Positions 6,936 to 16,177 of a stretch of DNA of 64,000 bases are shown here, one piece after another. The translations under genes and the position numbers were made by a program. This DNA is from Desulfobacteraceae bacterium (GTDB lineage: Bacteria; Desulfobacterota; Desulfobacteria; Desulfobacterales; Desulfobacteraceae), in contig JADGEQ010000017.1 in NCBI GenBank assembly GCA_016744295.1, forward strand, positions 1 to 64,000. The letters are read 5' to 3'. The first letter of the stretch is position 1. Each line of letters begins with the position of its first letter. The notes under the pieces were generated by a model, which made no database searches, was not told the origin of the DNA, and saw only the letters and a list, made by a program, of their open reading frames with translations.

Positions 6936-7892
6936 TTAGTAGATATCTCCCGCATTTTCAGAGTAATATGCTATCCTGTACATATCCTTTTGATAACTTG
7001 TCATGTCATCTTCGCATTCTATGTTACAAAATGGAGATCCTGGCTCGCCATGCAGGTAAAACGACCCTTGGATCATTCGACATTGTGGGCATATATTGGC
7101 CCAATACTTATGGCCGGCGGTTTTTGAAAAGCGATATTGTATTGTACTCGGGACAGGTTCCTTCCTGGGTTTATCCATTGTTTGATGCCCATGTTCCGGC
7201 CATGCAAATACGATGAATTCCGTCCTGCACTTCCAACAATGTGTAATACTATAACGATAGTATGAGTCGGGGATATTGATCCCTGTTTTTTGTGAAACTC
7301 TTAATACTTTTTCTTGAAAACGCCTAAAACTCATTTTACATTTTTTGCAGACAAATAGCCGAAACGCATCTAATTCAACTTGCCATAATGTCGGATTATC
7401 AATCACTTTCCATCCATCAATAGAAATGTGAGGAATTCCAAATGATATAGGTTTATATTCATCCAAAGTTTGACCGATATCAATGACAATAGCCGCTAAA
7501 ACTTCATCGTTTGCCATCAGCGCAATATCAAGTTGATGTTCACCAAATTCAAAATCTATTTCTGCTGCATCAACTTTTTCAGGTAACGCCTGATTAACTT
7601 TTTCCCAACACGAGTGACACTCTCGAACCAAAATGGGAGCTTTTAAACTTTTGTTTTTCCAACGGTTAACCACATTCTTTAGACGGTCTTTAGCAGCTTG
7701 GCAGATAATTTTCTCCTGTGTGCAAATATCGCTCTCTATATGTGCATAATGAGCTGCTTTTTTCTTCCCCTTTTTTAAAATCAATATTTCTTCACAACAT
7801 GGACAAAAATATTCCTGATCCTTTTTTGCCTCATCTGCGTTAATCAGATTGTGATTTATATCAAATGCAAATGGAACTTTCAAAGCTGACAT
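6936..7892 (-). CDS. CoiA-like nuclease with multiple zinc ribbons
   Basis: This is a 318-residue protein. The N-terminus has the CoiA-type ribbon (YFCPCCEEILILKKGKKKAA followed by HYAH). A central segment, IDFEFGEHQLDIALM then AAIVIDIGQT, looks like the core of a PD-(D/E)xK nuclease in which the last position is not lysine. CxxC pairs recur at CHSCW, CKKCK, CWKC and CPQC, with a final CNIEC, giving perhaps three further zinc sites. CoiA proteins act with DNA uptake in competent Firmicutes; relatives in other phyla are often found in accessory and defence contexts. TGAGG before ATG 7892 supports the start. It may be co-transcribed with the small cysteine protein. Confidence 0.68.
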   Translation of the reverse strand: MSALKVPFAFDINHNLINADEAKKDQEYFCPCCEEILILKKGKKKAAHYAHIESDICTQEKIICQAAKDRLKNVVNRWKNKSLKAPILVRECHSCWEKVNQALPEKVDAAEIDFEFGEHQLDIALMANDEVLAAIVIDIGQTLDEYKPISFGIPHISIDGWKVIDNPTLWQVELDAFRLFVCKKCKMSFRRFQEKVLRVSQKTGINIPDSYYRYSITHCWKCRTEFIVFAWPEHGHQTMDKPRKEPVPSTIQYRFSKTAGHKYWANICPQCRMIQGSFYLHGEPGSPFCNIECEDDMTSYQKDMYRIAYYSENAGDIY

Positions 7893-8038
7893 TTTTATTG
7901 CCTCAGATTAAACCGGTTTCATAAAAGTGTATTTTGCTGCGACTCCAGACAAAGTATTGAATCCAATATTTTATCTGGAGGAGTCAATAAATATGGGCAT
8001 TTTTTAACTGGGGCAAATTGCATCCATAGCTAAAAAAA

Positions 8039-9069
8039 TTAAGCAGCCTCTCTCCACACATAACGATGGTGAAGCCCTCCAACCCGCGGGAGGGCGATCA
8101 GCTTCCCGTTTTCTGGTTCGAACCGTACCTGACGTTCAAATGGCGTATCTTTTGAAAGGCCAAGATGGGTTCTATCATAGTGATAATAGTCGAAATAATC
8201 TGACAAAATGTTTTTTAAATGTTCTTCGTTAATCACAATTATATGATTCAAGCAATCACGCCGGATACTACCTATAACTCTTTCACAGTAAGGGTTTTGC
8301 CAGGGACTATGGGCGCAGTCTTTACTTCTTCTATTTCCATATTTCTTATACGCTTTTGGAAAACTTTACCATAAATTCCGTCACGATCTCTTAATAAATA
8401 TTTCGGTGTTGTATTCCAGGGACATGCTTCTACTATTTGCTGAGCGGTCCATTGGGCTGTAGGGTTCATGGTTACATTGAAATGAAGGACTTTTCGCCGT
8501 TCATGCCATAGCACCACAAACACATACAGGAGCTTAAAATTGGCTGTAGGCACAGTAAAAAAATCTATGGCATAAGTACTGTTCATGTGATTCTTTAAAA
8601 ATGTCCGCTAAGTCTGAGATGGGGGCTTACCAACCTTATATCTTTTGATCATATTTGAAACCGTTCGCTCAGAAATCTCGATACCCAGTTTAATAAGTTC
8701 ACCATGCAGTGCAGGTGCCCCCCAAAGAGGGTTTTCCTTTATCATTTTTTTAACTATCCTCTGAGTTTTTATATCAGTGGAAGGTCGTCCTAATTTTTGA
8801 GACTTGAATTTCCAATATAGTTTAAAACCCTTTCTGTGCCAGCGTATTACAGTCTCCGGTTGTACTTAGATCAATGCATTTCCCCAGCCATTCCATAATC
8901 GGGAGAGTATTACCCAGAAAAGGCGATCTCTTCTGCGGATTTTAGGGCGACGAACCGAATGCTTCATGACAGCAAGTTGCTGACGAAGGGCAAGGTTTTC
9001 AATTGCAAGCCGAGAATTCAATTTAAATATCAAGATCATGATGAAAAATGTGAAAATTATAGTCTCCAT
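8039..9069 (-). pseudogene. decayed integrase-core (DDE) transposase
   Basis: Fragments in order reconstruct one transposase of about 340 residues. The N-terminus is ENLALRQQLAVMKH and RRRDRLFWVILSRLW, followed by the helix-turn-helix part with NPLWGAP. The DDE core has AIDFFTVP, LLRDRDGIYG and ERVIGSIRRDC, and it ends GGLHHRY. Three lesions are visible. A TAA stands in the N-terminal domain (rc reads ...ATCTAAGTACAA..., near 8864). A TAG replaces the tryptophan codon after PPSQT (near 8610). One base is missing near 8300 (before PWQNPY), shifting the frame. No terminal inverted repeats or target duplication could be identified. The element is dead unless complemented. Confidence 0.9.
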
Positions 9070-9178
9070 AATGCTTGAGGGCTTTATCAGGCATGACCTG
9101 AATTGTCAATAATTTCAGGCATGACGAATTAATGCGAAGGACAGGTAAAATCCGGTGCATGTTGATTGTTATGAATCG

Positions 9179-10066
9179 TTATACCTGAACTAAATGGTCG
9201 TCACGCTCCGGTGCGATTAGCCCAAGGCTCCACTTTCCAATCGGTGTTTTTTTGTCCCACCATTCACATTGTCTTTTAAATAACATGTCAGCAACAAAAC
9301 TTGCGATCTCTTCATCAGTTTTGTCAGGTTGTAACTCATTGTTTTTTATGGCGTTATATAGTTCTCTTGCATGTTTTCTTTTGGTTCTCGTATCTATTTT
9401 TTTGGTAAGCACTGAAATTAGAGGGTTTAAGAATAGAGCCATTAAAATAAACATTACGAGCCCAAAACCTATTATGACCCCTATACTTAAAAATATAGCC
9501 TTGATATTTTCGCTTTTTTGGTAAGGGCTATTATTTATATCGAAGTCACGAATTCCTACGCCCTTGGCCACAATGCTTACTTCGGGCTCTTCAGTTCCTT
9601 CAAAAAGTATTCTAAGTTGTAAGCCGTAGTCAGATCTTTCTGTTCGATTTATCGATGAAATTTTATACGAAAAGTTGTATGAACTTCCATCAAAGGCCAT
9701 TTTTTTTGATTCTTCCACTAAATCGTAAACTTCATCTTGGCCTACGGCCGAATAGGCAAAGACCTTAAATTCTGATTTCTTTTTTGGTGTTATTTTTATA
9801 CTTATAGGAATGTCCAAGTAGTCTTTAGTTGTATAGTTTAACAAGTAAATTTGAAACAGCCCTAGTTTTTCTTTTTCTTCATTATTGACCGTCAAAATGA
9901 TGTCGTCAGAAGGAAATTTGGGCTTTGAAAAATAATTTTCATCAAAGCTCTTATGAAGATCCATCTTCGAAATCTCGAGTTTCTGAGAGTAAAAATAGTA
10001 ACTCCCCCAAAATGCAAAAATAGCGCTTAGCGCAGCAACAAGTATATTTTTCCATGTTTCATTCAT
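9179..10066 (-). CDS. membrane protein with two transmembrane helices
   Basis: This 295-residue protein has one helix at about residues 8-26 and a second at about 190-215. Between them is a beta-rich extracytoplasmic domain of about 160 residues. A cytoplasmic tail of about 75 residues follows, with KKIDTRTKRKHARELYNAI and FKRQCEWWDKKTPIGKW. No enzymatic motif is recognised. Similar bitopic proteins accompany defence and surface systems, but there is no direct evidence here. The gene has GGAG 12 bases before the ATG and stands alone between the dead transposase and the frameshifted gene. Confidence 0.6.
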   Translation of the reverse strand: MNETWKNILVAALSAIFAFWGSYYFYSQKLEISKMDLHKSFDENYFSKPKFPSDDIILTVNNEEKEKLGLFQIYLLNYTTKDYLDIPISIKITPKKKSEFKVFAYSAVGQDEVYDLVEESKKMAFDGSSYNFSYKISSINRTERSDYGLQLRILFEGTEEPEVSIVAKGVGIRDFDINNSPYQKSENIKAIFLSIGVIIGFGLVMFILMALFLNPLISVLTKKIDTRTKRKHARELYNAIKNNELQPDKTDEEIASFVADMLFKRQCEWWDKKTPIGKWSLGLIAPERDDHLVQV

Positions 10067-10211
10067 GTTCGGTTTTGTACTCCTAAAAAAACAACTTCAC
10101 AAATCACTGGCTCGTCCGGTGGATTTTGGTTGTTGATATTTTTCCCATTATAGAATCCTAATTTACACATCAAGATGTTACCCTAATTTCCGTCCAGTGA
10201 AGGGTTAAATT

Positions 10212-11037
10212 TCACTCAAACCATGAGCTATTATCAACTTCTACATCTTGAGGGTGGATATCGATATTTTTAGGATCTCGAACATCTCCATGGGCAAGAA
10301 AATTAAAAGAAAATTCATCATGGATTTCCGTGGCATCATGTTTTCCTCCATAGTTCAGAGTCACTGAAACATAACCATTACCTTCAATTATTATATTTGA
10401 ATCGTTTATGTCACTAATTTCGAAATCATCAACATATGATGAATCAACATATGTACTGTTACTGAGAATATCTAGTTCATCAAAAGTATTGGACACCATG
10501 GCACTGATTATTTCTCTATCAATATATCCTTGAAGTTCATGTTTGATTTCATTTTTACAATCTTCAATTAGAGAAAAAATGGTAATGAAAGAATCTAAAA
10601 CAGAATTTACATATTCCTGACAAACAGTATTCGCAATATTAAATGTGCCTTCGTTTACATGTGTAAATTTGGAAAGTACCCTGATATTACGGTTAATCTC
10701 TTTCCACGATTCACTTATATCAAGATTAAGCTCATCTGAAAGAAATGTGGGGCTTTAAACCTCCAAAAATTGAATATTGAAGCCTTTGTTTCCTTGTGAC
10801 GTCACCTTCCCGAGCATTTGGATCTTGAGAAAACCATTGGTCACATTTTTTAACATTTTCTTTTGGGGCGAACCTGTCCAAGAGATGGCGTAATAATTCT
10901 CTCATTGAATAGGCAAAACTATTAAATCTTAAAGGATCCTCTTGCCTATTTTTAATATAATTCAAGGAAGCACCAAAGAGAGATTTTTCGAAATCAGTCT
11001 TGAGATATTTTTCTATTTTATTTGTTTGATCCTGCAT
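10212..11037 (-). pseudogene. frameshifted conserved gene, perhaps a pPIWI-associated nuclease relative
   Basis: Two frames join into one protein of about 275 residues. The first starts at ATG 11037 (AAAGG upstream; MQDQTNKIEKYLKTDFEKSL) and runs through MRELLRHLLDRFAP. The second continues as SDELNLDISESWKEIN, then LSKFTHVNEGTFNI, and ends at 10212 after SDINDSNIIIEGNGYV and VDNSSWFE. The shift is an extra C within GCCCCAC (10746-10750); removing it restores a continuous frame through KPTFLSDEL. The layout, a helical RELL-x-x-LLDR region followed by a beta-rich end, reminds me of the predicted pPIWI-associating nucleases, but I cannot confirm it. The lesion could be a genuine mutation or a sequencing error. 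Confidence 0.55.
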
Positions 11038-11241
11038 AGTTGCCTTTAAAATAACCGGTATTAGCCGGTTCATTTCCGTTATTGTAATTTATAATGCAAT
11101 AATCAAGGTTCGCTCCGACCTTTTTGTGTTCCGGTGCAGCAAAATGTTCAAGTAAGCCGTGCCATCATTGTTCAATTCCATTGCTCATGGTATCTTCTTA
11201 CCGGCTTGCAGGTCGGTATCTTCACCCGACAAGGTTAAACC

Positions 11242-11394
11242 ATGAGCAATTTAATCAAACGTTTTAAAGAAGATCTCCAACTTGCCGGTTATGCAAAAAG
11301 GAGCATTCAATCCTATACCAGCGCGGTTTTAAGACTACAGCGCTTTTACAATAAACCCTTAGAAGATATCACTGAAGAACTTTACTTTTTTTGA
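11242..11394 (+). pseudogene. truncated tyrosine recombinase (N-terminal stump)
   Basis: Fifty codons, too short to be noticed as a gene, encode MSNLIKRFKEDLQLAGYAKR and continue with SYTSAVLRLQRFYNKPLEDI before a stop. This is the SAM-like DNA-binding N-terminus of phage-type integrases, which normally is followed by about 230 residues with the catalytic R-H-R-Y set. None of the catalytic domain follows; the next gene is on the other strand. It marks a rearrangement junction. Confidence 0.6.
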
Positions 11395-11408
11395 TGGTGG
11401 ATTGGGGG

Positions 11409-11906
11409 TTATCTCGTATTTAATATTTTTTTGAATAATACCATTTGGTCCTTGTCGCTTAAATAGCCTGTTGTGATTGGCACACCCTCTATTTCAGAAG
11501 GTCCCGGTTCAATTGAAAAACCCATTTTAGTATGGAAACCAATAGAGAGTTTATTAATTGGGGCAGTGCAGGAACGAACAATGTTTCTGGAATCTTGTAG
11601 ACAAACATCATAAAATTTCTGATATAATATTTTGGCTAAACCACTCTTCCTGAACTCTGGGTGAATACCAACAAAATGAATATAACCTTCCTTGGAGTAT
11701 TTCTGAGAAAAGAAACCAATGAGGAACCCACATAATTCAGAGTTTTTGAAAGCAACAAAGCAAGTTGGACTAAAATGAATAAGCAGTAACTTTGGAACTG
11801 AACTTCTTAGATCCCTTCCACCCCACCAATCTATAATGACAGAAATTATAGATTGGTGATCTGATGGTTTTGCATTTCGTATTTTGATTTTATTTAAGTT
11901 TTTCAT
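11409..11906 (-). CDS. GNAT-family N-acetyltransferase
   Basis: This complete 165-residue GNAT protein has IKIRNAKPSDHQSIISVI at the N-terminus, strand 4 as YIHFVGIHPEFRKSGLAKIL and a C-terminal HTKMGFSIEPG. The segment R-K-S-G-L-A corresponds to the acetyl-CoA pyrophosphate loop (Q/R-x-x-G-x-G/A). It transfers an acetyl group from acetyl-CoA to an unknown amine. A WWGGRDL motif near the start is typical of a subgroup of bacterial GNATs of unknown substrate. The ATG at 11906 begins shortly downstream of the group II intron fragment, on the same strand. Confidence 0.85.
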   Translation of the reverse strand: MKNLNKIKIRNAKPSDHQSIISVIIDWWGGRDLRSSVPKLLLIHFSPTCFVAFKNSELCGFLIGFFSQKYSKEGYIHFVGIHPEFRKSGLAKILYQKFYDVCLQDSRNIVRSCTAPINKLSIGFHTKMGFSIEPGPSEIEGVPITTGYLSDKDQMVLFKKILNTR

Positions 11907-11991
11907 AGGTTTGTTTTTATGTTTAGTGCAAAGAGATAACTTTGCTCTTCAGTCAAGTAGACCAAAGGAACTGCCCCTTCAGCCTCTCACA

Positions 11992-12025
11992 GAACCGTAC
12001 GTGAAACTCTCATTTCATATGGCTC
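11992..12025 (-). ncRNA. group II intron domain V
   Basis: The minus strand reads GAGCCATATG, a 14-base apical hairpin, then ACGTACGGTTC: exactly 34 bases with the layout of catalytic domain V. Compared with the common GAGCCGTATG version, the sixth base is A, which leaves an A-C mismatch in the lower stem. The maturase stop codon is immediately before it. Domain VI follows at about 11948-11985. Confidence 0.8.
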
Positions 12026-13114
12026 TTACCATCCAATTACTTTACAAAATTTCCAATGAACAAATAAGTCTGGTTGGCGTTTCTGAAGCCTTTTCAGCCA
12101 CTTTAAAGATTTACGCCGACTCTTGAGCTTTTTGTATTTACTATAAGCCCATTTCCAGATTAAGTTGTCAAATCGAAACAGTATTCGAGCCAATTCCGGT
12201 TTTCCAAATCTCCCATAATAGTTAATCCATCCTATGAAGGCTGGCCTGCTACGTTTTGATAATTCATCGATCTCTGTATGAGTCCTGCTGCTGATCCTCC
12301 ATGATCTCCAGACGTTTCCAATCTTTTTTGCTGCTTTCCTGCTTATAGCAGGTGTAAACGTCACAAAAAATTTCCCATATCTGCTCTTTGTCAGACGCGG
12401 TTTAAATGTAAAACCGAGAAAATCAAAACTTACTAATGGATAATCAGCTTTGTTATTTGAACTCTTACAGTACGCAATCTTTGTCTTTTCAGGGTGTAAC
12501 GTCAAACCACAATTCTCAAACCTCTCTTCAAGAACCTTCTTAAGGCTGTTTGCTTCCCGTTCGCTTATACAGTGGCACACAATATCATCTGCATACCTCG
12601 CAAATTGTACCCCTGCCCAGTTTTTGGGTGCCCAAACATCAAAGACATAATGTAGAAATAGATTCGCAAGCAAAGGACTTATGACCCCTCCCTGGGGTGT
12701 TCCCATTTCTGGGTAAACAAGCTCTTCATTCGGCATCAGTATAGGCGCTTTCAACCATCTTTCAATGTATATCAACATCCACCGGTCATGAACATGTTTC
12801 CTGACCGCTTTCATCATGAGTTTGTGATTTATGTTATCAAAGAAACCTTTGATATCCATATCCAGTACCCAGGCCCGTTTCCAACACCGCTTGCGGGTTA
12901 CTTCAATTGCATCATGTGCCGATTTCCCGGGGCGGTATCCATATGAATCAGGATGAAAAACCCGTTCCAATTCCGGCTCGATGAAAATCTTAACCACCAT
13001 TTGAGCAATTCGATCAGAAACCGTGGGAATACCCAATGGGCGTGTTCCACCCTTGTCATCCTTTGGTATATCTTTTCTTTGCACGGGTGGTGGGAAATAA
13101 CTACCAGAGGACAT
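12026..13114 (-). CDS. ltrA: group II intron reverse transcriptase/maturase, N-terminally truncated
   Basis: From ATG 13114 there are 362 residues. The open frame continues upstream to about 13210 with ISLKDFEQNLSGNLYKLWNR, which is genuine family sequence but has no start codon. Reverse transcriptase blocks are complete: RPLGIPTVSDRIAQ, DMDIKGFFDNINH, GTPQGGVISPLLANLFLHY and the active-site FARYADDIV. The maturase X domain follows (RPAFIGWINYYGRF and SKYKKLKSRRKSLKWL). No H-N-H endonuclease is present at the C-terminus. About 40-60 N-terminal residues are missing, so retromobility is doubtful although the catalytic aspartates are intact. Confidence 0.85.
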   Translation of the reverse strand: MSSGSYFPPPVQRKDIPKDDKGGTRPLGIPTVSDRIAQMVVKIFIEPELERVFHPDSYGYRPGKSAHDAIEVTRKRCWKRAWVLDMDIKGFFDNINHKLMMKAVRKHVHDRWMLIYIERWLKAPILMPNEELVYPEMGTPQGGVISPLLANLFLHYVFDVWAPKNWAGVQFARYADDIVCHCISEREANSLKKVLEERFENCGLTLHPEKTKIAYCKSSNNKADYPLVSFDFLGFTFKPRLTKSRYGKFFVTFTPAISRKAAKKIGNVWRSWRISSRTHTEIDELSKRSRPAFIGWINYYGRFGKPELARILFRFDNLIWKWAYSKYKKLKSRRKSLKWLKRLQKRQPDLFVHWKFCKVIGW

Positions 13115-13190
13115 TCGATTCCAGAGCTTGTACAGATTACCTGAAAGATTTTGCTCAAAGTCTTTAAGACTTATTTTTATAATTTGACAG

Positions 13191-13906
13191 CGGAAACGAA
13201 GTCAAGTATAAAAATACTAACTGGATAACAAGCAATTTTGAACATTATCAAAGTTTGATATCATGATCAAAATACCTGAGGCACTTCAAAAAAAAACATA
13301 ATCTGCTGTTGATTAACAGCACACGTCTCAAACAGACACACCAGCGAGGTCTTTCCATAGATGAAGGGGTTGCATGGGGCGCGAACGCTTTATGGGTGTA
13401 CTATGGAAAAAAGCATAGCTTCGCCTTATCGGTTACATGGATGTTCCCGGAAAAAAACTCACAACGATAACTTGACTCAAGTTCTTATACCTCTCCCATT
13501 AAAAAAGCAATCGGTGAAAGCCTTATCTTTTAAAATATAGTAAAAACTGTTTATCAACAGGCGGAGGGATTGAAGGCGAACGCTGTTCTCCGTTATAGCA
13601 TTAAGCGTTTCAATCATCAGACGGTACTTCCCATGGAGAAATCAGGGGTTACTATTTGCACCCAAGAGAAAACCCGGGGTTGAAATTATCCGGGATTCCC
13701 GGACAGGCTGAAAAGAGCATCCTTATTTTCCAAATATCATTTTGCTCTCTGTTTTCAGAAAGTTATAAACATTTTCCCGCCAGAGGCGCTGCTTGATTTA
13801 TCCATGGGCATGTGTTACAAGCTACTGTTTTTTAAAGTAAAAATATAAAAAACGTTTCCAAAAAAATATAATCGCCGAATAAACATACGGCAAAAGGAGA
13901 AGAAGA
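13191..13906. other. gene-poor junction between accessory and core DNA
   Basis: No intact gene is supported in these 716 bases. An open frame of about 65 codons without a start lies on the plus strand at about 13268-13471 (it contains INSTRLKQTHQRGLSIDEG and NALWVYYGKKHSF) and may be a gene remnant that I cannot identify. AAAAGGAGAAGAAG immediately before 13907 is the ribosome site of the next gene. Confidence 0.35.
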
Positions 13907-14647
13907 ATGGTTTTGGGGGAATATATATTTGCTGCAATGGCAATACTGGGTGCCGGTGTCATCAGAGGGTACTCCGGATTCGGTTTTGCCATGATTTGCG
14001 CTATCACCCTTTCTTTTATCTTTCCCCCATCCCAGGTCACCCCTGTTATTTTATGCCTGGATACGCTTGCCAGTTCCTGGCTGCTTTACAAAGTCAGAAA
14101 ACAGGTGGACTGGAAGGGATTAAAATATATTGGGTTTGGCGCGCTTCTTACCTTGCCCCTGGGTTCCCTGGCCTTGGTCGTCGTTCCCATGAATTACATG
14201 CGCATTTTCATATCCCTTGTCATCATCTGCCTTTGTGCCGGTTTACTTAAAAACAAAAAACAATTCAAATCAACCGGCCCTGGAACCACCGTCGGAGTCG
14301 GCATGCTTTCAGGCTTTTTGACCGGTGTGGCAGCCATTGGCGGACCACCGATCATTCTGTTTTATTTTTCCTCGGACAGATCCGTATCCGTATCCAGGGC
14401 TTCCATGATTGCCTTTTTCCTGATGGTGGACAGCCTGGCACTGCTTTCCAGTGCCTGCTACGGGTTGCTGAACCACCAGACACTGGTGTTGTCCGTTTCC
14501 CTGATCATTCCTTTAATCCTAGGCATATGGGTCGGAAATTTTTTATTCGGAAAATTTTCAAATGAAGCCGCCTTCAGAAAACAGGTCATCCTTCTTCTCA
14601 TGGCAATTGCCCTTATCTCCCTGGTGAAATTTGCTTTTTTATCCTGA
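13907..14647 (+). CDS. TauE/SafE-family membrane exporter
   Basis: This 246-residue integral membrane protein has about eight hydrophobic helices and the duplicated TauE/SafE glycine motifs: GAGVIRGYSGFGFAM near the N-terminus and SGFLTGVAAIGGPPIILFY in the middle. The family moves sulfite, sulfoacetate or other sulfur anions and organic acids out of the cell. In a sulfur-metabolising organism a sulfur anion is the likeliest substrate, but no neighbour confirms this. It is a single gene with a strong AAGGAG, converging on hflX. Confidence 0.85.
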   Translation: MVLGEYIFAAMAILGAGVIRGYSGFGFAMICAITLSFIFPPSQVTPVILCLDTLASSWLLYKVRKQVDWKGLKYIGFGALLTLPLGSLALVVVPMNYMRIFISLVIICLCAGLLKNKKQFKSTGPGTTVGVGMLSGFLTGVAAIGGPPIILFYFSSDRSVSVSRASMIAFFLMVDSLALLSSACYGLLNHQTLVLSVSLIIPLILGIWVGNFLFGKFSNEAAFRKQVILLLMAIALISLVKFAFLS

Positions 14648-14708
14648 TTGTTTCTAACAATATTTAGTGGAAGGCAGCATAGATATACGGGTATCGGTTT
14701 TAGCCAGT

Positions 14709-16067
14709 TCAACCCATCTTTTGTTGTAACCAGGTTAAGGTTTCCGGGAAGGTCTTAAATCTTAGGTTTGTTCCTGTTTCATCATAGGATTCATTTATGA
14801 TGCTGGCTTTGGTACGCAACTGTCCTAAAAGGTGTCCCTTGTCGTAGGGGATCACCATGGTAGTTTCGATCATATTTGATTCAAAATACCCAAGAATTTT
14901 CTTGCGTAGGAATGCGACACCCTTGGGGTTATGCGCTGAAATGAAGATTCCATCGGGAAATTCACGAGTTATTTCTTCCAGTTCTCCGGTTGTGAGTTTG
15001 TCAATTTTGTTCAGGATCAAACGGCTTGGAATTTTTTCACCACCGATCTCTTTCAATACCGATTGGGTCACAGCCAATTGAGATCGAAAAGCCGGATCCG
15101 AGACATCCACCGTAAACAAAAGCAAGGACGCGGCAAGGGCCTCATCAAGAGTAGATTGGAAAGATGCAACCAAATCGTGGGGTAATTTCTTTATAAATCC
15201 AACGGTATCGGAGACGAGCACCGGAGGAAACCCCTCCGGCTGCAAGGATTTTACACGGGTATCAAGGGTTGCAAATAATTTATCCTCCACCAATACATCG
15301 CTGCCGGTCAGTTTTCGCATCAGCGACGACTTGCCAGCATTGGTATAACCGATCAGAGAAACCTGAAAATTTTCGCTCCTGCGGCTGCGCCGCCTATTTT
15401 GCTCGTCACGAATTCCAACAAGGCGTAGCTTTAATTCGGATATGCGGTCTCTAATATGACGTTTGTTCAGTTCGTAGGAAGTCTCTCCTATACCTTTAGA
15501 ACCGACACCACCGCCTTGACGATCACCGCCAATACGAGATGCCCTCAGCCTTGGTGCCAGATAAGCCAATTTGGCTATTTCCACTTGAATGATGGACTCC
15601 CGGCTTTTGGCATGACGGTTGAATATTTCGAGGATCACATAGGTTCGGTCTAAAACTTCGACACCGGTCGCCCTTTCAATATTTTGCAATTGCTTGGTGG
15701 ATATTTCACCATCATAGACGACAACATCGGCTTCCACGTTGTTGTTTGCCAGTGGGCCGACTGGATAATTTTCCGCCATGTTATCCCGACCTTTATCCGA
15801 TGATTTCCGGCTAAATCCTTCAACAATTCCTTTGCCGCCGGTATAGCTGGCAAGTTCTTTTAATTTTCCTGCGCCCAGGATGGTTCCCGTCTCAACTTTT
15901 GATCGGCGCTGGGTTAGCGTTGCGACAACTTCGAGACCCATGGTTTTTACCAGCCGCCTGAGTTCCAGGAGAGAGGATTCGTTCTCTTGATCGGAAACGC
16001 CATGGGTTTGAACGGAAAACAAGACTGCCCTCTTCTTTCCCTTGTCATCATTTGATTGTTCTGTCAT
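14709..16067 (-). CDS. hflX: ribosome-associated GTPase HflX
   Basis: This 452-residue protein has the HflX N-terminal domain (LLELRRLVKTMGLEVVATL and the GAGKLKEL glycine stretch), a basic linker helix with RIGGDRQGGGVGSKGIGE, and a GTPase domain. G1 is GYTNAGKSSL (about residue 240), G3 is DTVGF and G4 is NKID. HflX binds the 50S subunit and splits stalled or heat-damaged ribosomes in a GTP-dependent way. The coding frame lies between the TauE gene (convergent) and uvrA (same strand, about 110 bases upstream). All nucleotide-binding motifs are intact. Confidence 0.95.
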   Translation of the reverse strand: MTEQSNDDKGKKRAVLFSVQTHGVSDQENESSLLELRRLVKTMGLEVVATLTQRRSKVETGTILGAGKLKELASYTGGKGIVEGFSRKSSDKGRDNMAENYPVGPLANNNVEADVVVYDGEISTKQLQNIERATGVEVLDRTYVILEIFNRHAKSRESIIQVEIAKLAYLAPRLRASRIGGDRQGGGVGSKGIGETSYELNKRHIRDRISELKLRLVGIRDEQNRRRSRRSENFQVSLIGYTNAGKSSLMRKLTGSDVLVEDKLFATLDTRVKSLQPEGFPPVLVSDTVGFIKKLPHDLVASFQSTLDEALAASLLLFTVDVSDPAFRSQLAVTQSVLKEIGGEKIPSRLILNKIDKLTTGELEEITREFPDGIFISAHNPKGVAFLRKKILGYFESNMIETTMVIPYDKGHLLGQLRTKASIINESYDETGTNLRFKTFPETLTWLQQKMG

Positions 16068-16177
16068 CTGTTGGTTTGACCTTTGTGTATTAAATTTTCA
16101 TGGAGATCTATCATCATCTCTTTTTTATCTGATCTACCCTATTTCCATTGCTGGACAAGGGACAATATCCCAGCGGT

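Larger units (their letters stand above)
11945..13190 (-). mobile_element. 5'-truncated group II intron
   Basis: The element contains the reverse transcriptase/maturase gene and, at its 3' side, domains V and VI. The reverse transcriptase lacks its usual N-terminal region. No GUGYG-type 5' boundary or domain I was found to the right, so the 5' part of the intron seems lost. The 3' boundary is estimated at about 11945-11950, after the domain VI stem. Confidence 0.75.
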
